Source: Calothrix sp. FI2-JRJ7 (GTDB lineage Bacteria > Cyanobacteriota > Cyanobacteriia > Cyanobacteriales > Nostocaceae). Taken from it: a stretch of DNA of 64,000 bases. The stretch lies in contig JAHHGX010000031.1 of the NCBI GenBank assembly GCA_019359675.1, forward strand, positions 186,001-250,000, written 5' to 3'. The notes under the pieces are model-generated. The model was not told the origin of the DNA and did not search any database. It worked only from the letters and a program-made list of their open reading frames with translations. A program made the position numbers and the translations under genes. Below are positions 34,325-42,805 of the stretch, in pieces. Every line of letters starts with the position of its first letter. The first letter of the stretch is position 1.

Positions 34325-35515
34325 CTATAGCTCTGGTACGCTTGAAGCGCTAGAAACACCAGCGTAGTGTTGGTATATCGTTTGTGGTGAATTTCCTACC
34401 CAGCGCGAAACTTGTGCAGCACTAATACCACGTTCTAAGCACTGCGAAATAAACGTATGCCTCATGTTGTAGGGACTGCGATATCTAGAGACTTCTCCCA
34501 GTTGCACTAACCGCGAAACGATACCGGGCTTAAACGAACCGCGAGAGTGTTTACCGTGCCAAATACGCAAAAATAAATCTAATTTGATTTCTGAGTTTCT
34601 ATCAGGCGCCAGAAACACGGAACGATTAGAGACTGGCGCAACCGCTCGTAACCTAGTTAATAACTCTCTAATCTGTTGGTTGCAAGGGAATCGTCTATTT
34701 TCGTAGTTCTTAGTGTCTTTACGTCCATACTTACGGTCTAATGTTTCACAAAAGTAAATCTCGTTACAATCGCGGTTTACGTGATGCCATTGAAGCGCTA
34801 TTATTTCTCCTAATCTCGCACCCGTCCAGAAAGCGAACCGCACGAAGTCGCTGTACTCCGGTAACTCCGTATCGAAAGCAGCAATAATACTTTGTTGCTC
34901 CTCTGGTGAGAACGGGTCAATCTTAGTCCATGAGTATTTAGGTACTTTGATACTAGTTGCTAATCCATCAAACGGGTTTGAGGTTATTAGCTTGCTAGTT
35001 ACCGCCCATTTAGCACAAGCGTTGAACTGAGTTAAATAACGCTTCGTTGCGTTTGCAGTGTAGTTACTCAGTAAGTAATCTCTAATCTCTAAGGCTTTAT
35101 TTATATCTTGTGACGGTAACTTAGTGATTAAGTCGGGTATCAATTTGACGTAATGATTGTAGAAATAAGCCTTAGTTACCTGAGATTCCTTAAAAAGAGC
35201 GTACTTATCCCACAACTCAGATAATTGTGGGGTTTTCTTTACGATTTCGATAGTTTGCTTACCTGATAGCTCTTTAAGAGCCGCTTTGTATCGATTTAAA
35301 CTGATGTCAAGCTTGCTGCATTCGATGTCCGTCTCAATCATGAGCGCTACAGTTTGCGCTTTCTTGCGGTTAATCGGGGTATCGTCCATACCCGCATAGA
35401 GATAAATTTGTTTACCGTTGCCGATGCTACGGGGTAATCTAATTCTTAGCCTGTTGTTTATGGCATCAATGGAACATGTACCGCGTTTAGCGATAGGTTT
35501 AATTACGGAAGTCAT
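34325..35515 (-). CDS. int: Tyrosine recombinase (integrase) of the element
   Basis: 396 residues from ATG 35515. The longer frame reads through tRNA-Thr (its spurious head spells MYADVAQLVEHSIR) and was rejected; DNA between 35515 and 35560 consists of direct repeats. The catalytic domain has GARLGEIIALQW (Arg), YNMRHTFISQ (second Arg; Tyr replaces the usual His four positions earlier) and YQHYAG (nucleophilic Tyr). It lies 71 bp downstream of the tRNA 3' end on the same strand, so tRNA transcription may run into it when integrated. Confidence 0.9.
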   Translation of the reverse strand: MTSVIKPIAKRGTCSIDAINNRLRIRLPRSIGNGKQIYLYAGMDDTPINRKKAQTVALMIETDIECSKLDISLNRYKAALKELSGKQTIEIVKKTPQLSELWDKYALFKESQVTKAYFYNHYVKLIPDLITKLPSQDINKALEIRDYLLSNYTANATKRYLTQFNACAKWAVTSKLITSNPFDGLATSIKVPKYSWTKIDPFSPEEQQSIIAAFDTELPEYSDFVRFAFWTGARLGEIIALQWHHVNRDCNEIYFCETLDRKYGRKDTKNYENRRFPCNQQIRELLTRLRAVAPVSNRSVFLAPDRNSEIKLDLFLRIWHGKHSRGSFKPGIVSRLVQLGEVSRYRSPYNMRHTFISQCLERGISAAQVSRWVGNSPQTIYQHYAGVSSASSVPEL

Positions 35516-35556
35516 TACAAACGTCACCATTCGCGTCATTACAAACGTGTATGGTG
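35511..35556. repeat. Direct repeats beside the right attachment site
   Basis: GTCATTACAAACGT occurs at 35511-35524 and 35535-35548 (24-bp period), with CACCAT (35525) and ATGGTG (35551) inverted around them. They resemble arm-type recombinase sites or an operator over the int start. Confidence 0.55.
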
Positions 35557-35629
35557 ATATTGCGAAAACGGCTGATAACTTTACTAAGCCGATGGCGGGA
35601 TTTGAACCCGCGACCGCTCGATTACGAAT
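35557..35629 (-). repeat. Right attachment site
   Basis: Right copy of the 73-bp direct repeat; it forms the 3' half of the intact tRNA-Thr and the 30 bp after it. The sequence identity with the left copy ends in the anticodon arm. Confidence 0.9.
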
Positions 35630-35659
35630 CGAGTGCTCTACCAACTGAGCCACATCGGC
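35587..35659 (-). tRNA. tRNA-Thr (anticodon CGT)
   Basis: A complete cloverleaf on the minus strand: acceptor GCCGATG / CATCGGC, D-arm GGCTCAGTTGGTAGAGC, anticodon stem CTCGA / TCGAG around loop TTCGTAA (anticodon CGT), T-arm GCGGG-TTCAAAT-CCCGC. CCA is not encoded. The element's insertion restored the 3' half. Confidence 0.95.
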
Positions 35660-35703
35660 ATACAATATAAATCCTACACAATTATAGCACTATTTGCATA
35701 AAT

Positions 35704-36000
35704 ATGGTAGAAAAAAATTCGTCTGAACAGGTTAAGGGACGCGCGTCTCAACTCGACCCAGAAATAAGAGCGCGTCTGGTGGCTGAGATGGCTGCTCCTT
35801 ACCGAGGGTTGCGGAAGTTTATCTATGTTGGTTGCGCTGCTTCTGGTTTTATCGGCGCCTTTGTATTTTTATCCCAAATTCTCGCTGGACGCGATATTGA
35901 AGCCGCATTGCCTAATTTCGCGCTACAAGTGGGAGTCATTGCTCTCATGGGGTTTCTTTGGCGATGGGAACTTCAACGCGAGCAACGAAAATTAAAATGA
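35704..36000 (+). CDS. DUF3493-type small membrane protein
   Basis: 98 residues: LDPEIRARLVAEMAAPYRGLRKF, then two hydrophobic segments (about 40-60 and 74-86) and a basic end (WRWELQREQRKLK). This pattern fits the DUF3493 family, related to plant LPA3, which aids photosystem II assembly. The functional link is from the family, not from this sequence. It is divergent from the tRNA and just outside the element. Confidence 0.65.
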   Translation: MVEKNSSEQVKGRASQLDPEIRARLVAEMAAPYRGLRKFIYVGCAASGFIGAFVFLSQILAGRDIEAALPNFALQVGVIALMGFLWRWELQREQRKLK

Positions 36001-36218
36001 TTAACGTAATGTTTGTTCATACAACGCAACATGCCGCAATAAAAGGTGAGGAAATATAAAAAAAATATTAGGAAATTTAGAAATTTCAAAATTTCTGAGA
36101 CACTAATAATTGTTGAAACGGGGTCAGCCTATATAAAGACCCTGAAAATAAATAACCGTTATGAAACAGGAGTCAACCTTTTTTATGACTCCTAGATGAA
36201 AAAATCGATTGCAAATAG

Positions 36219-36255
36219 AGTGTCAGAATTGGTAATCATAAGTTCTGGCACTTTT
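36219..36255 (+). terminator. Intrinsic terminator
   Basis: AGTGTCAGAA / TTCTGGCACT stem (one G-T pair) followed by TTTT. It lies 220 bp downstream of the DUF3493 gene; a second hairpin AGGAGTCA / TGACTCCT is at 36168-36193. The rest of 36001-36355 shows nothing more. Confidence 0.6.
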
Positions 36256-36355
36256 AATTTGAACATAATTATTTTAAACTATTTTTATACGTGTTATTAC
36301 TAAATTTTTAATTTGACAAAATGATTTTTTTATGTATTCATTTCTATGATTAAAT

Positions 36356-37396
36356 TCATAAAGTTTGTGCTTGTTTAATGATAATACGGTTTCGCCCTTG
36401 TTCTTTGGCTTGGTATAGCGCTTTGTCAGCAGTTGTTATTAACTCTTGTGGTGAAGAGTCGAAACTCGGAATAATTGTGCCAACTCCTAAACTCAAGGTT
36501 ACATATTGACTGACAGCAGATTCAACGTGGACTAGTTCTAGTTCGCGTACTCCTGCTTGCATTGATGCTGCAATACTCACTGCTCTGGTAGCATTGATAT
36601 ATGGCATAATCACCGCAAATTCTTCTCCACCGTAACGTGCGACTAAATTCTGGTCTTTTTGTGCTGTGTATTTCAAAACAGTAGCAACTTTTTGCAGGCA
36701 TGTATCTCCTGCTGGGTGTCCATATTTGTCGTTGTAACGTTTGAAATAATCGATGTCACATAATATCAAAGATAATGGCGCCTTTTCTTGCGCTAGAGTT
36801 AACCACTTGGAATTGATACATTGGTCAAAGTGGCGCCTATTTGCGACATTTGTCAACCCATCAACGTTTGCAAGTTGCTGTAAAGCTTGGTTTGCCGCTT
36901 CTAGTTGTTTATAAAGTTGAGCTTGCTGTAATAGTCTTCGGACTCGCTGACGTAATACTGCCCAGTGAATAGGTTTAGTCACAAAGTCACTAGCTCCAAC
37001 TTCAAACGCATAGTCTACTGACTCTGGGTCATCTAGTCCAGTAATCATCAATATTGGAGTTCGTTCCCAAAGCTTGGAAATCACTGCATTATCAAGTGAA
37101 CCATTACCACTGTCAAAGTTGGCAAGTGCAACGGCAAGATTGTTCTTAGCAATCTGAAGCAGTTCTTTACAGCAAGTAAAACCGTCCATTTCTGGCATTA
37201 CCGCATCCAGGAGTATCAAATCTGGCTTATCCGCAGCAAAAGCTTTTAGACAATCTTTACCATTATTCCCTTCAACTACTCGATAACCTTCTTGTTCCAT
37301 AAACTCACGCAGTAGTAACCGCATGGTTTTATCATCATCAACCACAAGAATCAAAGGTGGTTTACTAGAAATTGTAATTGGTCTTTTCCCTGACAT
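36356..37396 (-). CDS. Response regulator with GGDEF domain (REC-GGDEF), chromosomal copy
   Basis: 346 residues, domain order as in the element copy at 23056-24078 and very similar in sequence (shared LLDAVMPxMNG/DGFTCC, ARYGGEEFAVIMP, YVTLSLGV). ATG 37396 reads MSGKRPITISS. The phospho-acceptor Asp and GGEEF active site are present; the RxxD inhibitory site is absent (QKDQ precedes NLVARYGGEEF). A diguanylate cyclase controlled by phosphorylation. Transcribed toward the element. Confidence 0.9.
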   Translation of the reverse strand: MSGKRPITISSKPPLILVVDDDKTMRLLLREFMEQEGYRVVEGNNGKDCLKAFAADKPDLILLDAVMPEMDGFTCCKELLQIAKNNLAVALANFDSGNGSLDNAVISKLWERTPILMITGLDDPESVDYAFEVGASDFVTKPIHWAVLRQRVRRLLQQAQLYKQLEAANQALQQLANVDGLTNVANRRHFDQCINSKWLTLAQEKAPLSLILCDIDYFKRYNDKYGHPAGDTCLQKVATVLKYTAQKDQNLVARYGGEEFAVIMPYINATRAVSIAASMQAGVRELELVHVESAVSQYVTLSLGVGTIIPSFDSSPQELITTADKALYQAKEQGRNRIIIKQAQTL

Positions 37397-37889
37397 GAGT
37401 TGCGTTATAAAAATATTTTCAATTTGGTTGTTAGCGAGCCTTTTATCGCAAAAAGTTGTATAATATAAGAGTGATTTTGCGTAAGTTACACTGTTTATAT
37501 ATGTATATTTAAAAAATCTTAATTACGCTGAATTACTTAGATATCTAAGATGATAAAAATGCCAGCAGTGAAATACCGCATTGTGAATTTGGTGATGATT
37601 TAACGAAATTAATACGGGTAGTAAATGACGGTGATGCATAGATACTGTATACAAGACACAAAAATTGGTTTACTTTTTTAACCTATAGACAGCTAGGTGT
37701 AATTTTATATTTCCCATCTATTGCCGTCTAATCTCATTCTCTAAAAAAATGATGCTCTACTGCTTGCTATAAAAGGCGCCATTCAGACAACGCACACTAT
37801 TAGAATTAAAGAAATAATCACACATGGCTAAGAAGCAGAACACGTGTATTACTTAGTCACAGTTTCAGAAAATACAACTAATCTGTAAA
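37397..37889. other. Intergenic region, nothing recognised
   Basis: About 490 bp, AT-rich, no gene-like frames. It must contain the divergent promoters of the REC-GGDEF and CRR7 genes, but I cannot point to them. Confidence 0.35.
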
Positions 37890-38150
37890 ATGCCAAATTC
37901 AATAATGTATGAGGAAGATTATTTTGTCGTCCTCGAAACCAACCAACCCGAACAAATTATCTCAGTCTCGGAGTTACACGAAAAGCTCAAAGCTACCTTA
38001 CTTGAGCTAAAGTCTGAAAATTTACCTAATGATTTGCGCCAATTTGATACAGTGGAAGCACAAGTAAGATATTTAATTGATACCAGTTGCGAGTTAGACC
38101 TTGGTCCCGGAGAGTACCTGCAATGGTACGCAGTACGCTTAGAAAAATAG
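37890..38150 (+). CDS. Chlororespiratory reduction 7 (CRR7) family protein
   Basis: 86 residues with the family's compact sequence: YEEDYFVVLETNQPEQ, FDTVEAQVRYLIDTSCELDLG and the C-terminal GEYLQWYAVRLEK. In plants CRR7 is needed for chloroplast NDH complex assembly; the cyanobacterial protein is assumed to have a related role at the thylakoid NDH-1. The length is normal. No operon partner: the next gene is convergent. Confidence 0.82.
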   Translation: MPNSIMYEEDYFVVLETNQPEQIISVSELHEKLKATLLELKSENLPNDLRQFDTVEAQVRYLIDTSCELDLGPGEYLQWYAVRLEK

Positions 38151-38191
38151 ATAGTAGGTTGGGTGTAGCGACAGCACAACCCAACACACTT

Positions 38192-38740
38192 TTAGCTATT
38201 ACTAGTAATTAAAGTTAGCTCGATTTGTTCTTCACCTGTTTGCGCGACTTTAACGTCAACGTTGGGTCCAAAGTACTTTGTCATTTTTTCCTGTTTTGCC
38301 TGCCAAGCTTCTAACGGGACACAGGGTGAATCAAATTCTAATGTTAAAGTATATGCTCCCGAAGTAGAGGTTTCGCGCAAACCTGTCACTATTGGCATCT
38401 CATCATCTGAAGGACTTAACTGTAAGTATTCGAGTGCTTGGTCAAAATGAGCTTCCTGTCCGTAACAGTAGCGAGTAATATCTTTACGGATTTTATTTTG
38501 AGTGACAGTTGCTTGCTCTTCACGTAGCTTCAATACTTCTGGGGTCGTTGGTTGAGTAAAAGGTACTGGTTCGAGTTCGCTAGCTTTAAGCGCTAGTCCT
38601 CCTAGTAGTAGGGGTATACCGTAAAAGAAACCAGCTAGGTTGAGTGTAGCGTTATCGTTAGCATAAGCAACAAAACCAATCGTTGTTAAAATGCCACCTA
38701 CTGTTAAACCGAGAATAGATAAGCGAAGTTTACCGAACAT
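38192..38740 (-). CDS. DUF2854 family membrane protein
   Basis: 182 residues. Two transmembrane helices at about 8-28 and 33-51 (LAGFFYGIPLLLGGLALKASELEP) are followed by a soluble domain. This matches the DUF2854 proteins conserved in cyanobacteria and plastids, of unknown function. Start MFGKLRLSILGLTVGG is preceded by a suitable gap. Confidence 0.75.
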   Translation of the reverse strand: MFGKLRLSILGLTVGGILTTIGFVAYANDNATLNLAGFFYGIPLLLGGLALKASELEPVPFTQPTTPEVLKLREEQATVTQNKIRKDITRYCYGQEAHFDQALEYLQLSPSDDEMPIVTGLRETSTSGAYTLTLEFDSPCVPLEAWQAKQEKMTKYFGPNVDVKVAQTGEEQIELTLITSNS

Positions 38741-38756
38741 AAGACAAAGGTATAAA

Positions 38757-38948
38757 TTAAGCTACTAGGACTTCTGTTTCTATATCATCGACTATTGCTT
38801 GACATTTAGGAAATATTTTAAGTTGTGGCGTACAACGAAACATAAAGCTCCGCACGTTCGTCCTGGTTCCTAAGTAGGTGCGATTACATTCCTCATAGTA
38901 AACTACGAAATATACCGTGTGTTCTGTAAGGAATTCCAGATTGTGCAA
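38757..38948 (-). CDS. Hypothetical small protein
   Basis: 63 codons, ATG 38948, 16 bp upstream of the DUF2854 gene on the same strand. Contains several Cys and aromatic residues (YYEECNRTYLGTRTN, FRCTPQLKIFPKC). Not recognised, and it may be a remnant; no firm ribosome-binding site. Confidence 0.35.
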   Translation of the reverse strand: MHNLEFLTEHTVYFVVYYEECNRTYLGTRTNVRSFMFRCTPQLKIFPKCQAIVDDIETEVLVA

Positions 38949-39028
38949 TAGTACCTGGATATACTACTAGAAATCACTAAAATTAAGTCGTTAACACAAC
39001 GAAGTTATAAATAAAGCCTCAAATTCTT

Positions 39029-39547
39029 ATGGTTCCTGCTAATAATTTCCTCACCAAGAGTCAGATTCGTCGTTTTGGTTTAGCTTTAGTGTTACCTGTT
39101 ACACTTTTCGGCGCCCTCAATTTTAACCTAAGTAACCTCGGACATCAAAATGCCTCATTAACTTCTATAGCGAATGCTCAAAACGCTGCTCAAAATCGCG
39201 GTATTCGCATTAGTTCCGATACTCAAGAATACGACGCTAAAGCCCAAGTCGCTACAGCACGCGGTAACGTGCAAATGTTTTATCCTGCCCGTGGTATTCA
39301 AGCAACTGCCGCACAAGCCCAGTACTTCAGCCGTGAGCGACAAATTATTTTAAGCGGCAATGTGTATATTTTACAACAAGGTGGCAATAGTATTAGAGGC
39401 GAGCGAGTAGTTTATTTAATTGACCAAGGAAGATTTGTCGCCCAACCACAAAGCGGTCGTCAGGTAGAATCGATTTATATTGTAGATGAAACACAAACCC
39501 GTCCGGCGCCTGCACCTAGAACACCCGCGTTAAGACGTGGAAATTAA
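39029..39547 (+). CDS. lptA: LptA/OstA-type periplasmic lipopolysaccharide transport protein
   Basis: 172 residues. N-terminal signal-like segment (RRFGLALVLPVTLFGALNF) followed by the OstA/LptA jellyroll repeat: GIRISSDTQEYDAKAQVATARGNVQMFYP, then RQIILSGNVYILQQGGNSIRGERVVYLID, and a Pro-rich tail. LptA bridges the inner and outer membrane for lipopolysaccharide. It is directly followed by lptB and then an LptF/G permease, which confirms the role. Confidence 0.88.
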   Translation: MVPANNFLTKSQIRRFGLALVLPVTLFGALNFNLSNLGHQNASLTSIANAQNAAQNRGIRISSDTQEYDAKAQVATARGNVQMFYPARGIQATAAQAQYFSRERQIILSGNVYILQQGGNSIRGERVVYLIDQGRFVAQPQSGRQVESIYIVDETQTRPAPAPRTPALRRGN

Positions 39548-39574
39548 TTGTGCCGTCCTGAGGGGTGTAAAGAA

Positions 39575-40303
39575 GTGAAAATAACTTTAGAGAATATTCA
39601 CAAGTCTTATGGTAAGCGCGTAATCGTTAATCGCGTTAGCATTTCGGTTGCTCAAGGAGAAGTCGTTGGTTTACTTGGTCCCAATGGCGCCGGTAAAACA
39701 ACTACCTTTTATATTGCCACTGGTTTAGAAAAACCTAACCAAGGCAAGGTCTGGCTTGATAACATGGATATTACTGCCTTACCTATGCACAAGCGCGCGC
39801 GTCTTGGTATTGGCTATTTAGCGCAGGAAGCAAGCATATTTCGCCAATTGACTGTACGCGAAAACATTCTTTTAGTACTCGAACAAACCAACGTACCCCG
39901 CTGGGAATGGTCGATGCGAATGGACACCCTATTGCGGGAGTTCCGTTTGGAAAAAGTCGCTAGAAGTAAAGGTATCCAACTTTCGGGGGGTGAAAGGCGG
40001 CGTTGCGAATTAGCACGCGCACTAGCTGCCGGTCAAAATGGACCCAGCTTTTTATTGCTCGATGAACCTTTCGCTGGTGTTGACCCAATTGCTGTTTCCG
40101 AAATTCAGCAAATTGTCGCACAACTAAAGAACCGCAACATGGGTATTCTCATTACCGACCACAACGTTCGTGAAACCCTTGCTATAACCGACCGTTCGTA
40201 CATAATGCGAGAAGGTCAAATACTTGCAAGTGGAACATCTGAAGAACTGTATAACAACCCTCTTGTTAGGCAATATTACTTAGGAGATAATTTTCAAGTT
40301 TAG
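39575..40303 (+). CDS. lptB: LPS export ABC transporter ATPase LptB
   Basis: 242 residues from GTG 39575 (reads KITLENIHKSYGKRVIV); TTG 39548 would add nine atypical residues. Walker A GPNGAGKTTT, Q-loop, signature LSGGERRRCELARAL and Walker B LLLDEPFAGVDP are intact. ITDHNVRETLAITDR is the LptB-type H-loop. It powers extraction of LPS by LptFG. The ribosome-binding site is probably GAGGGG at about 39558. Confidence 0.92.
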   Translation: MKITLENIHKSYGKRVIVNRVSISVAQGEVVGLLGPNGAGKTTTFYIATGLEKPNQGKVWLDNMDITALPMHKRARLGIGYLAQEASIFRQLTVRENILLVLEQTNVPRWEWSMRMDTLLREFRLEKVARSKGIQLSGGERRRCELARALAAGQNGPSFLLLDEPFAGVDPIAVSEIQQIVAQLKNRNMGILITDHNVRETLAITDRSYIMREGQILASGTSEELYNNPLVRQYYLGDNFQV

Positions 40304-40429
40304 TCCAAGTTTAGTTTAACTTTAGTCCAGGTTTGGTACGAGCAGAAGCGAAATATAAAATTCATCAATCATCTGGTACACCTAATTTGTTGTTAGGCAA
40401 TAGTCAGGTGCTGGTTATTTCAGTGATAT

Positions 40430-41608
40430 ATGATGGCATCAAAAAAGCTCAAATCATTTTATACTCTTGGCTCGCTGGTTCCATTTACAATTATGGACCG
40501 CTATCTTATCGGCCAATTACTGCCACCGTTTTTGTTTGGTGTTGGTGCGTTTGCTTCGCTTGTACTGGCTATTGATAGCTTGTTTGAAGTGATGCGAAAA
40601 TTGGTTGAGTCTGGTCTTCCACCTGCGGTTGGATTGAAGGTTCTTGTTTTACAATTGCCTAGGGCAGTTGTATTTGCATTTCCCATGTCAACGTTACTAG
40701 CGACTTTAATGACTTATAGTCGTCTTTCGGGTGAAAGCGAACTCGTTGCGATGCGTAGTTGTGGGGTCAGCGTTTACCGAATGGTGATGCCAGCAGTAAT
40801 GTTAAGCTTGATTATTACAGGTATGACTTTTGTTTTCAACGAGAAAATTGTGCCTGCTGCCACTTATGAAGCTGGCTTGACTCTTGAGAATGCCGTAAAA
40901 TCAGATAAACCGTCATACCGACGCGAAAACATATTTTATCCAGAATACCGCGAAACCAAAGATGCCAAAGGTAAGAAGCAAAAAATATTGACTCGCTTAT
41001 TTTATGCGGATGAATTTGATGGTAAGCAGATGAAGGGTTTGACGATTATCGACCGTTCTGAGGGAGCTTTAAATCAAATTGTTGTCTCTGAGTCTGGAGA
41101 ATGGAATCCTATAGAGAATATTTGGGATTTTTATAATGGAACAGCTTATTTGATTGCCCCCGATAATTCTTACCGTAATATAGTCCGTTTCAAGCGTCAA
41201 AAAATTGAATTACCACGTACTCCCTTAAGTTTGGCAGAACGTGAACGTGATACTGAGGAAATGAATATTTCTGAGTCATTTGAACAGCTTGAACTAGAAC
41301 GACTTAGTGGTGACGACCAAAAAATTCGTAAACTTAAGGTTCGTATTCAGCAAAAAATTGCTTTCCCATTTGCGTGTGTTGTGTTTGGTTTGGTAGGTTC
41401 TGTGGTGGGTACTGTGCCTCAACGTACTGGTAAAGGCGCCAGTTTTGGGATAAGTTTAATAGTAATTTTCTCTTTCTATGTATTGCTAGTGTTCACACGT
41501 GCGCTTGGAGACGCAGGTATTTTATCCCCTCACATTGCTGCATGGTCGCCGAATACATTCGGTTTAGGTGCTGGTATATTCTTATTAACACGAGTTGCAA
41601 GAAAGTAG
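40430..41608 (+). CDS. LptF/LptG family permease
   Basis: 392 residues of the YjgP/YjgQ family: six membrane spans, three before the periplasmic domain (about 20-125) and three after it (about 310-390), with a large beta-jellyroll-like domain between (residues 140-290). Conserved MDRYLIGQLLPPFLFGVGAF at the start; MDRY could be the true start, 20 residues later. Cyanobacteria often have one such gene that forms the permease with LptB. Third gene of the lptA-lptB cluster. Confidence 0.88.
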   Translation: MMASKKLKSFYTLGSLVPFTIMDRYLIGQLLPPFLFGVGAFASLVLAIDSLFEVMRKLVESGLPPAVGLKVLVLQLPRAVVFAFPMSTLLATLMTYSRLSGESELVAMRSCGVSVYRMVMPAVMLSLIITGMTFVFNEKIVPAATYEAGLTLENAVKSDKPSYRRENIFYPEYRETKDAKGKKQKILTRLFYADEFDGKQMKGLTIIDRSEGALNQIVVSESGEWNPIENIWDFYNGTAYLIAPDNSYRNIVRFKRQKIELPRTPLSLAERERDTEEMNISESFEQLELERLSGDDQKIRKLKVRIQQKIAFPFACVVFGLVGSVVGTVPQRTGKGASFGISLIVIFSFYVLLVFTRALGDAGILSPHIAAWSPNTFGLGAGIFLLTRVARK

Positions 41609-41612
41609 TTAA

Positions 41613-42087
41613 ATGACCGAAGTGCAATATCCTTGGCAACAAGAAATAATCATTCGTCATACGAACACGTTTGTTACGAAGTTATCACCATTGGACGGGG
41701 CAATTACTTTTTGATTTAAATATGGCGCCGTCTGATGTGGCACAATTTTTATTTGAGGCGCCGTTCGTTGTAGTTTCCCACGGTATCGAAGCGAATCCTA
41801 TTCTTAATTATGGAAATAAAAAAGCATTGACACTATGGGAGCTAGACTGAAATAAATTTACACAAACGCCTTCGCGTGAAACTGCTGTACAAATAGATCG
41901 CGAAAATAGAGAAAAGTTGTTAGAAGAGACTGAAAAGAACGGGTTTGTTGATAATTATTCGTGTATACGTATTTCTAGTACAGGTAAAATATTTTACATT
42001 GAGAATTTGTTGATTTGGAATGTGCTGGGCGAGAATAATGAGCGCTGTGGTCAAGCTGCTATGTTTTATAAGTGGAAGTATGTGTAG
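41613..42087 (+). pseudogene. MEKHLA-domain protein, frameshifted
   Basis: ATG 41613 opens a frame broken after 33 codons. The other frame then gives SDVAQFLFEAPFVVVSHGIEANPILNYGNKKALTLWELD, a TGA in place of the expected Trp codon, and NYSCIRISSTGKIFYIE, all matching the PAS-like MEKHLA domain. At least one indel and one nonsense change are present. Confidence 0.65.
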
Positions 42088-42104
42088 GGTGGGCAGTGCC
42101 CACC
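42088..42104. repeat. Dispersed palindrome GGTGGGCA-N-TGCCCACC, second copy
   Basis: Identical to 157-173; lies between the convergent MEKHLA remnant and smpB, where it may serve as a terminator. Confidence 0.6.
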
Positions 42105-42110
42105 TACTGG

Positions 42111-42578
42111 TTAATAACGCTTCATTGCGCGTTGCATTTCGCGTTGGTCGTCGCGTCGCTTCATATCTTCGCGTTTGTCGTGTAACTTCTTACCCTTACC
42201 AAGAGCAAAGCTAACTTTGACAAGACCGCGTTTGAGGTACATTTTTAGAGGTACCAACGTTAAACCCTGCTGTTCGACTTTACCTACAAGGGTTCTAATT
42301 TCTTTACGATGCAACAGTAGTTTACGGGTGCGACGTGGTTCGTGGTTGAAGTACTCGCTACTTTGAGTGTAAGGAGAAATGTGTACGTTGATTAGCCATA
42401 CTTCACCGTTACGAACTAGTGCATAGCCATCTTGGAGATTCACTTTTCCTGCGCGAATAGACTTTACCTCTGTCCCGGTCAGTTGAATTCCTGCTTCATA
42501 GGTTTCGAGGATTTCGTATAAGAAGCGCGCTTGACGATTGTCGGCAATAACTTTGAAACCTTCGCTTTTGTCTTTCAT
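42111..42578 (-). CDS. smpB: SsrA-binding protein SmpB
   Basis: 155 residues, normal length. Motifs NRQARFLYEILETYEAGIQLTGTEVKSIR, and the basic C-terminal tail with GKKLHDKRED are diagnostic. SmpB delivers tmRNA to stalled ribosomes. Confidence 0.95.
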   Translation of the reverse strand: MKDKSEGFKVIADNRQARFLYEILETYEAGIQLTGTEVKSIRAGKVNLQDGYALVRNGEVWLINVHISPYTQSSEYFNHEPRRTRKLLLHRKEIRTLVGKVEQQGLTLVPLKMYLKRGLVKVSFALGKGKKLHDKREDMKRRDDQREMQRAMKRY

Positions 42579-42805
42579 TAATAATCTGGCTTATTTCCTA
42601 TGTATAGATAATTTTTGAGCGGTATATCTTTCAGGATAACCAACAAATCACTCGTGACCTCTAATCATTAACAAATAACAATATTTTGCAGGTTGTATTC
42701 CTATAGTGCTAGTTAAAACTGAAATTAGTTTATGGCTAATGGGTGATTTTTATAAGTGGCTGACTGTGTAAAGTAGGGGTAACAACAAAGGGAAAGCAAA
42801 AAACT

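Larger units (their letters stand above)
16177..35629. mobile_element. Integrated plasmid-like element in tRNA-Thr (about 19.4 kb)
   Basis: Both ends carry the same 73-bp sequence with one mismatch (16177-16249 and 35557-35629), 19,380 bp apart in direct orientation. It contains the 3' half of tRNA-Thr(CGU) plus about 30 bp beyond. The intact tRNA is at the right end, with a tyrosine recombinase gene next to it. Inside are replication (primase-helicase), partition (ParM-like), DNA-translocase (FtsK/VirD4-like), membrane, ribbon-helix-helix and small unknown genes. The chromosomal hexamer GGCGCC is about threefold rarer inside. No relaxase, type IV secretion or phage structural genes are recognisable. 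Best read as an integrative plasmid, possibly self-transmissible by a single translocase. Confidence 0.85.

Noticed and set aside
16250-35556. Prophage interpretation of the element
   Set aside because: No capsid, portal, tail, terminase or lysis gene is recognisable, whereas partition, primase and a translocase-like ATPase are present; a phage-plasmid or satellite cannot be excluded.
35516-35665. N-terminal extension of the integrase frame through the tRNA
   Set aside because: It is a translation of the tRNA-Thr gene and of direct repeats; the protein most likely starts at 35515.
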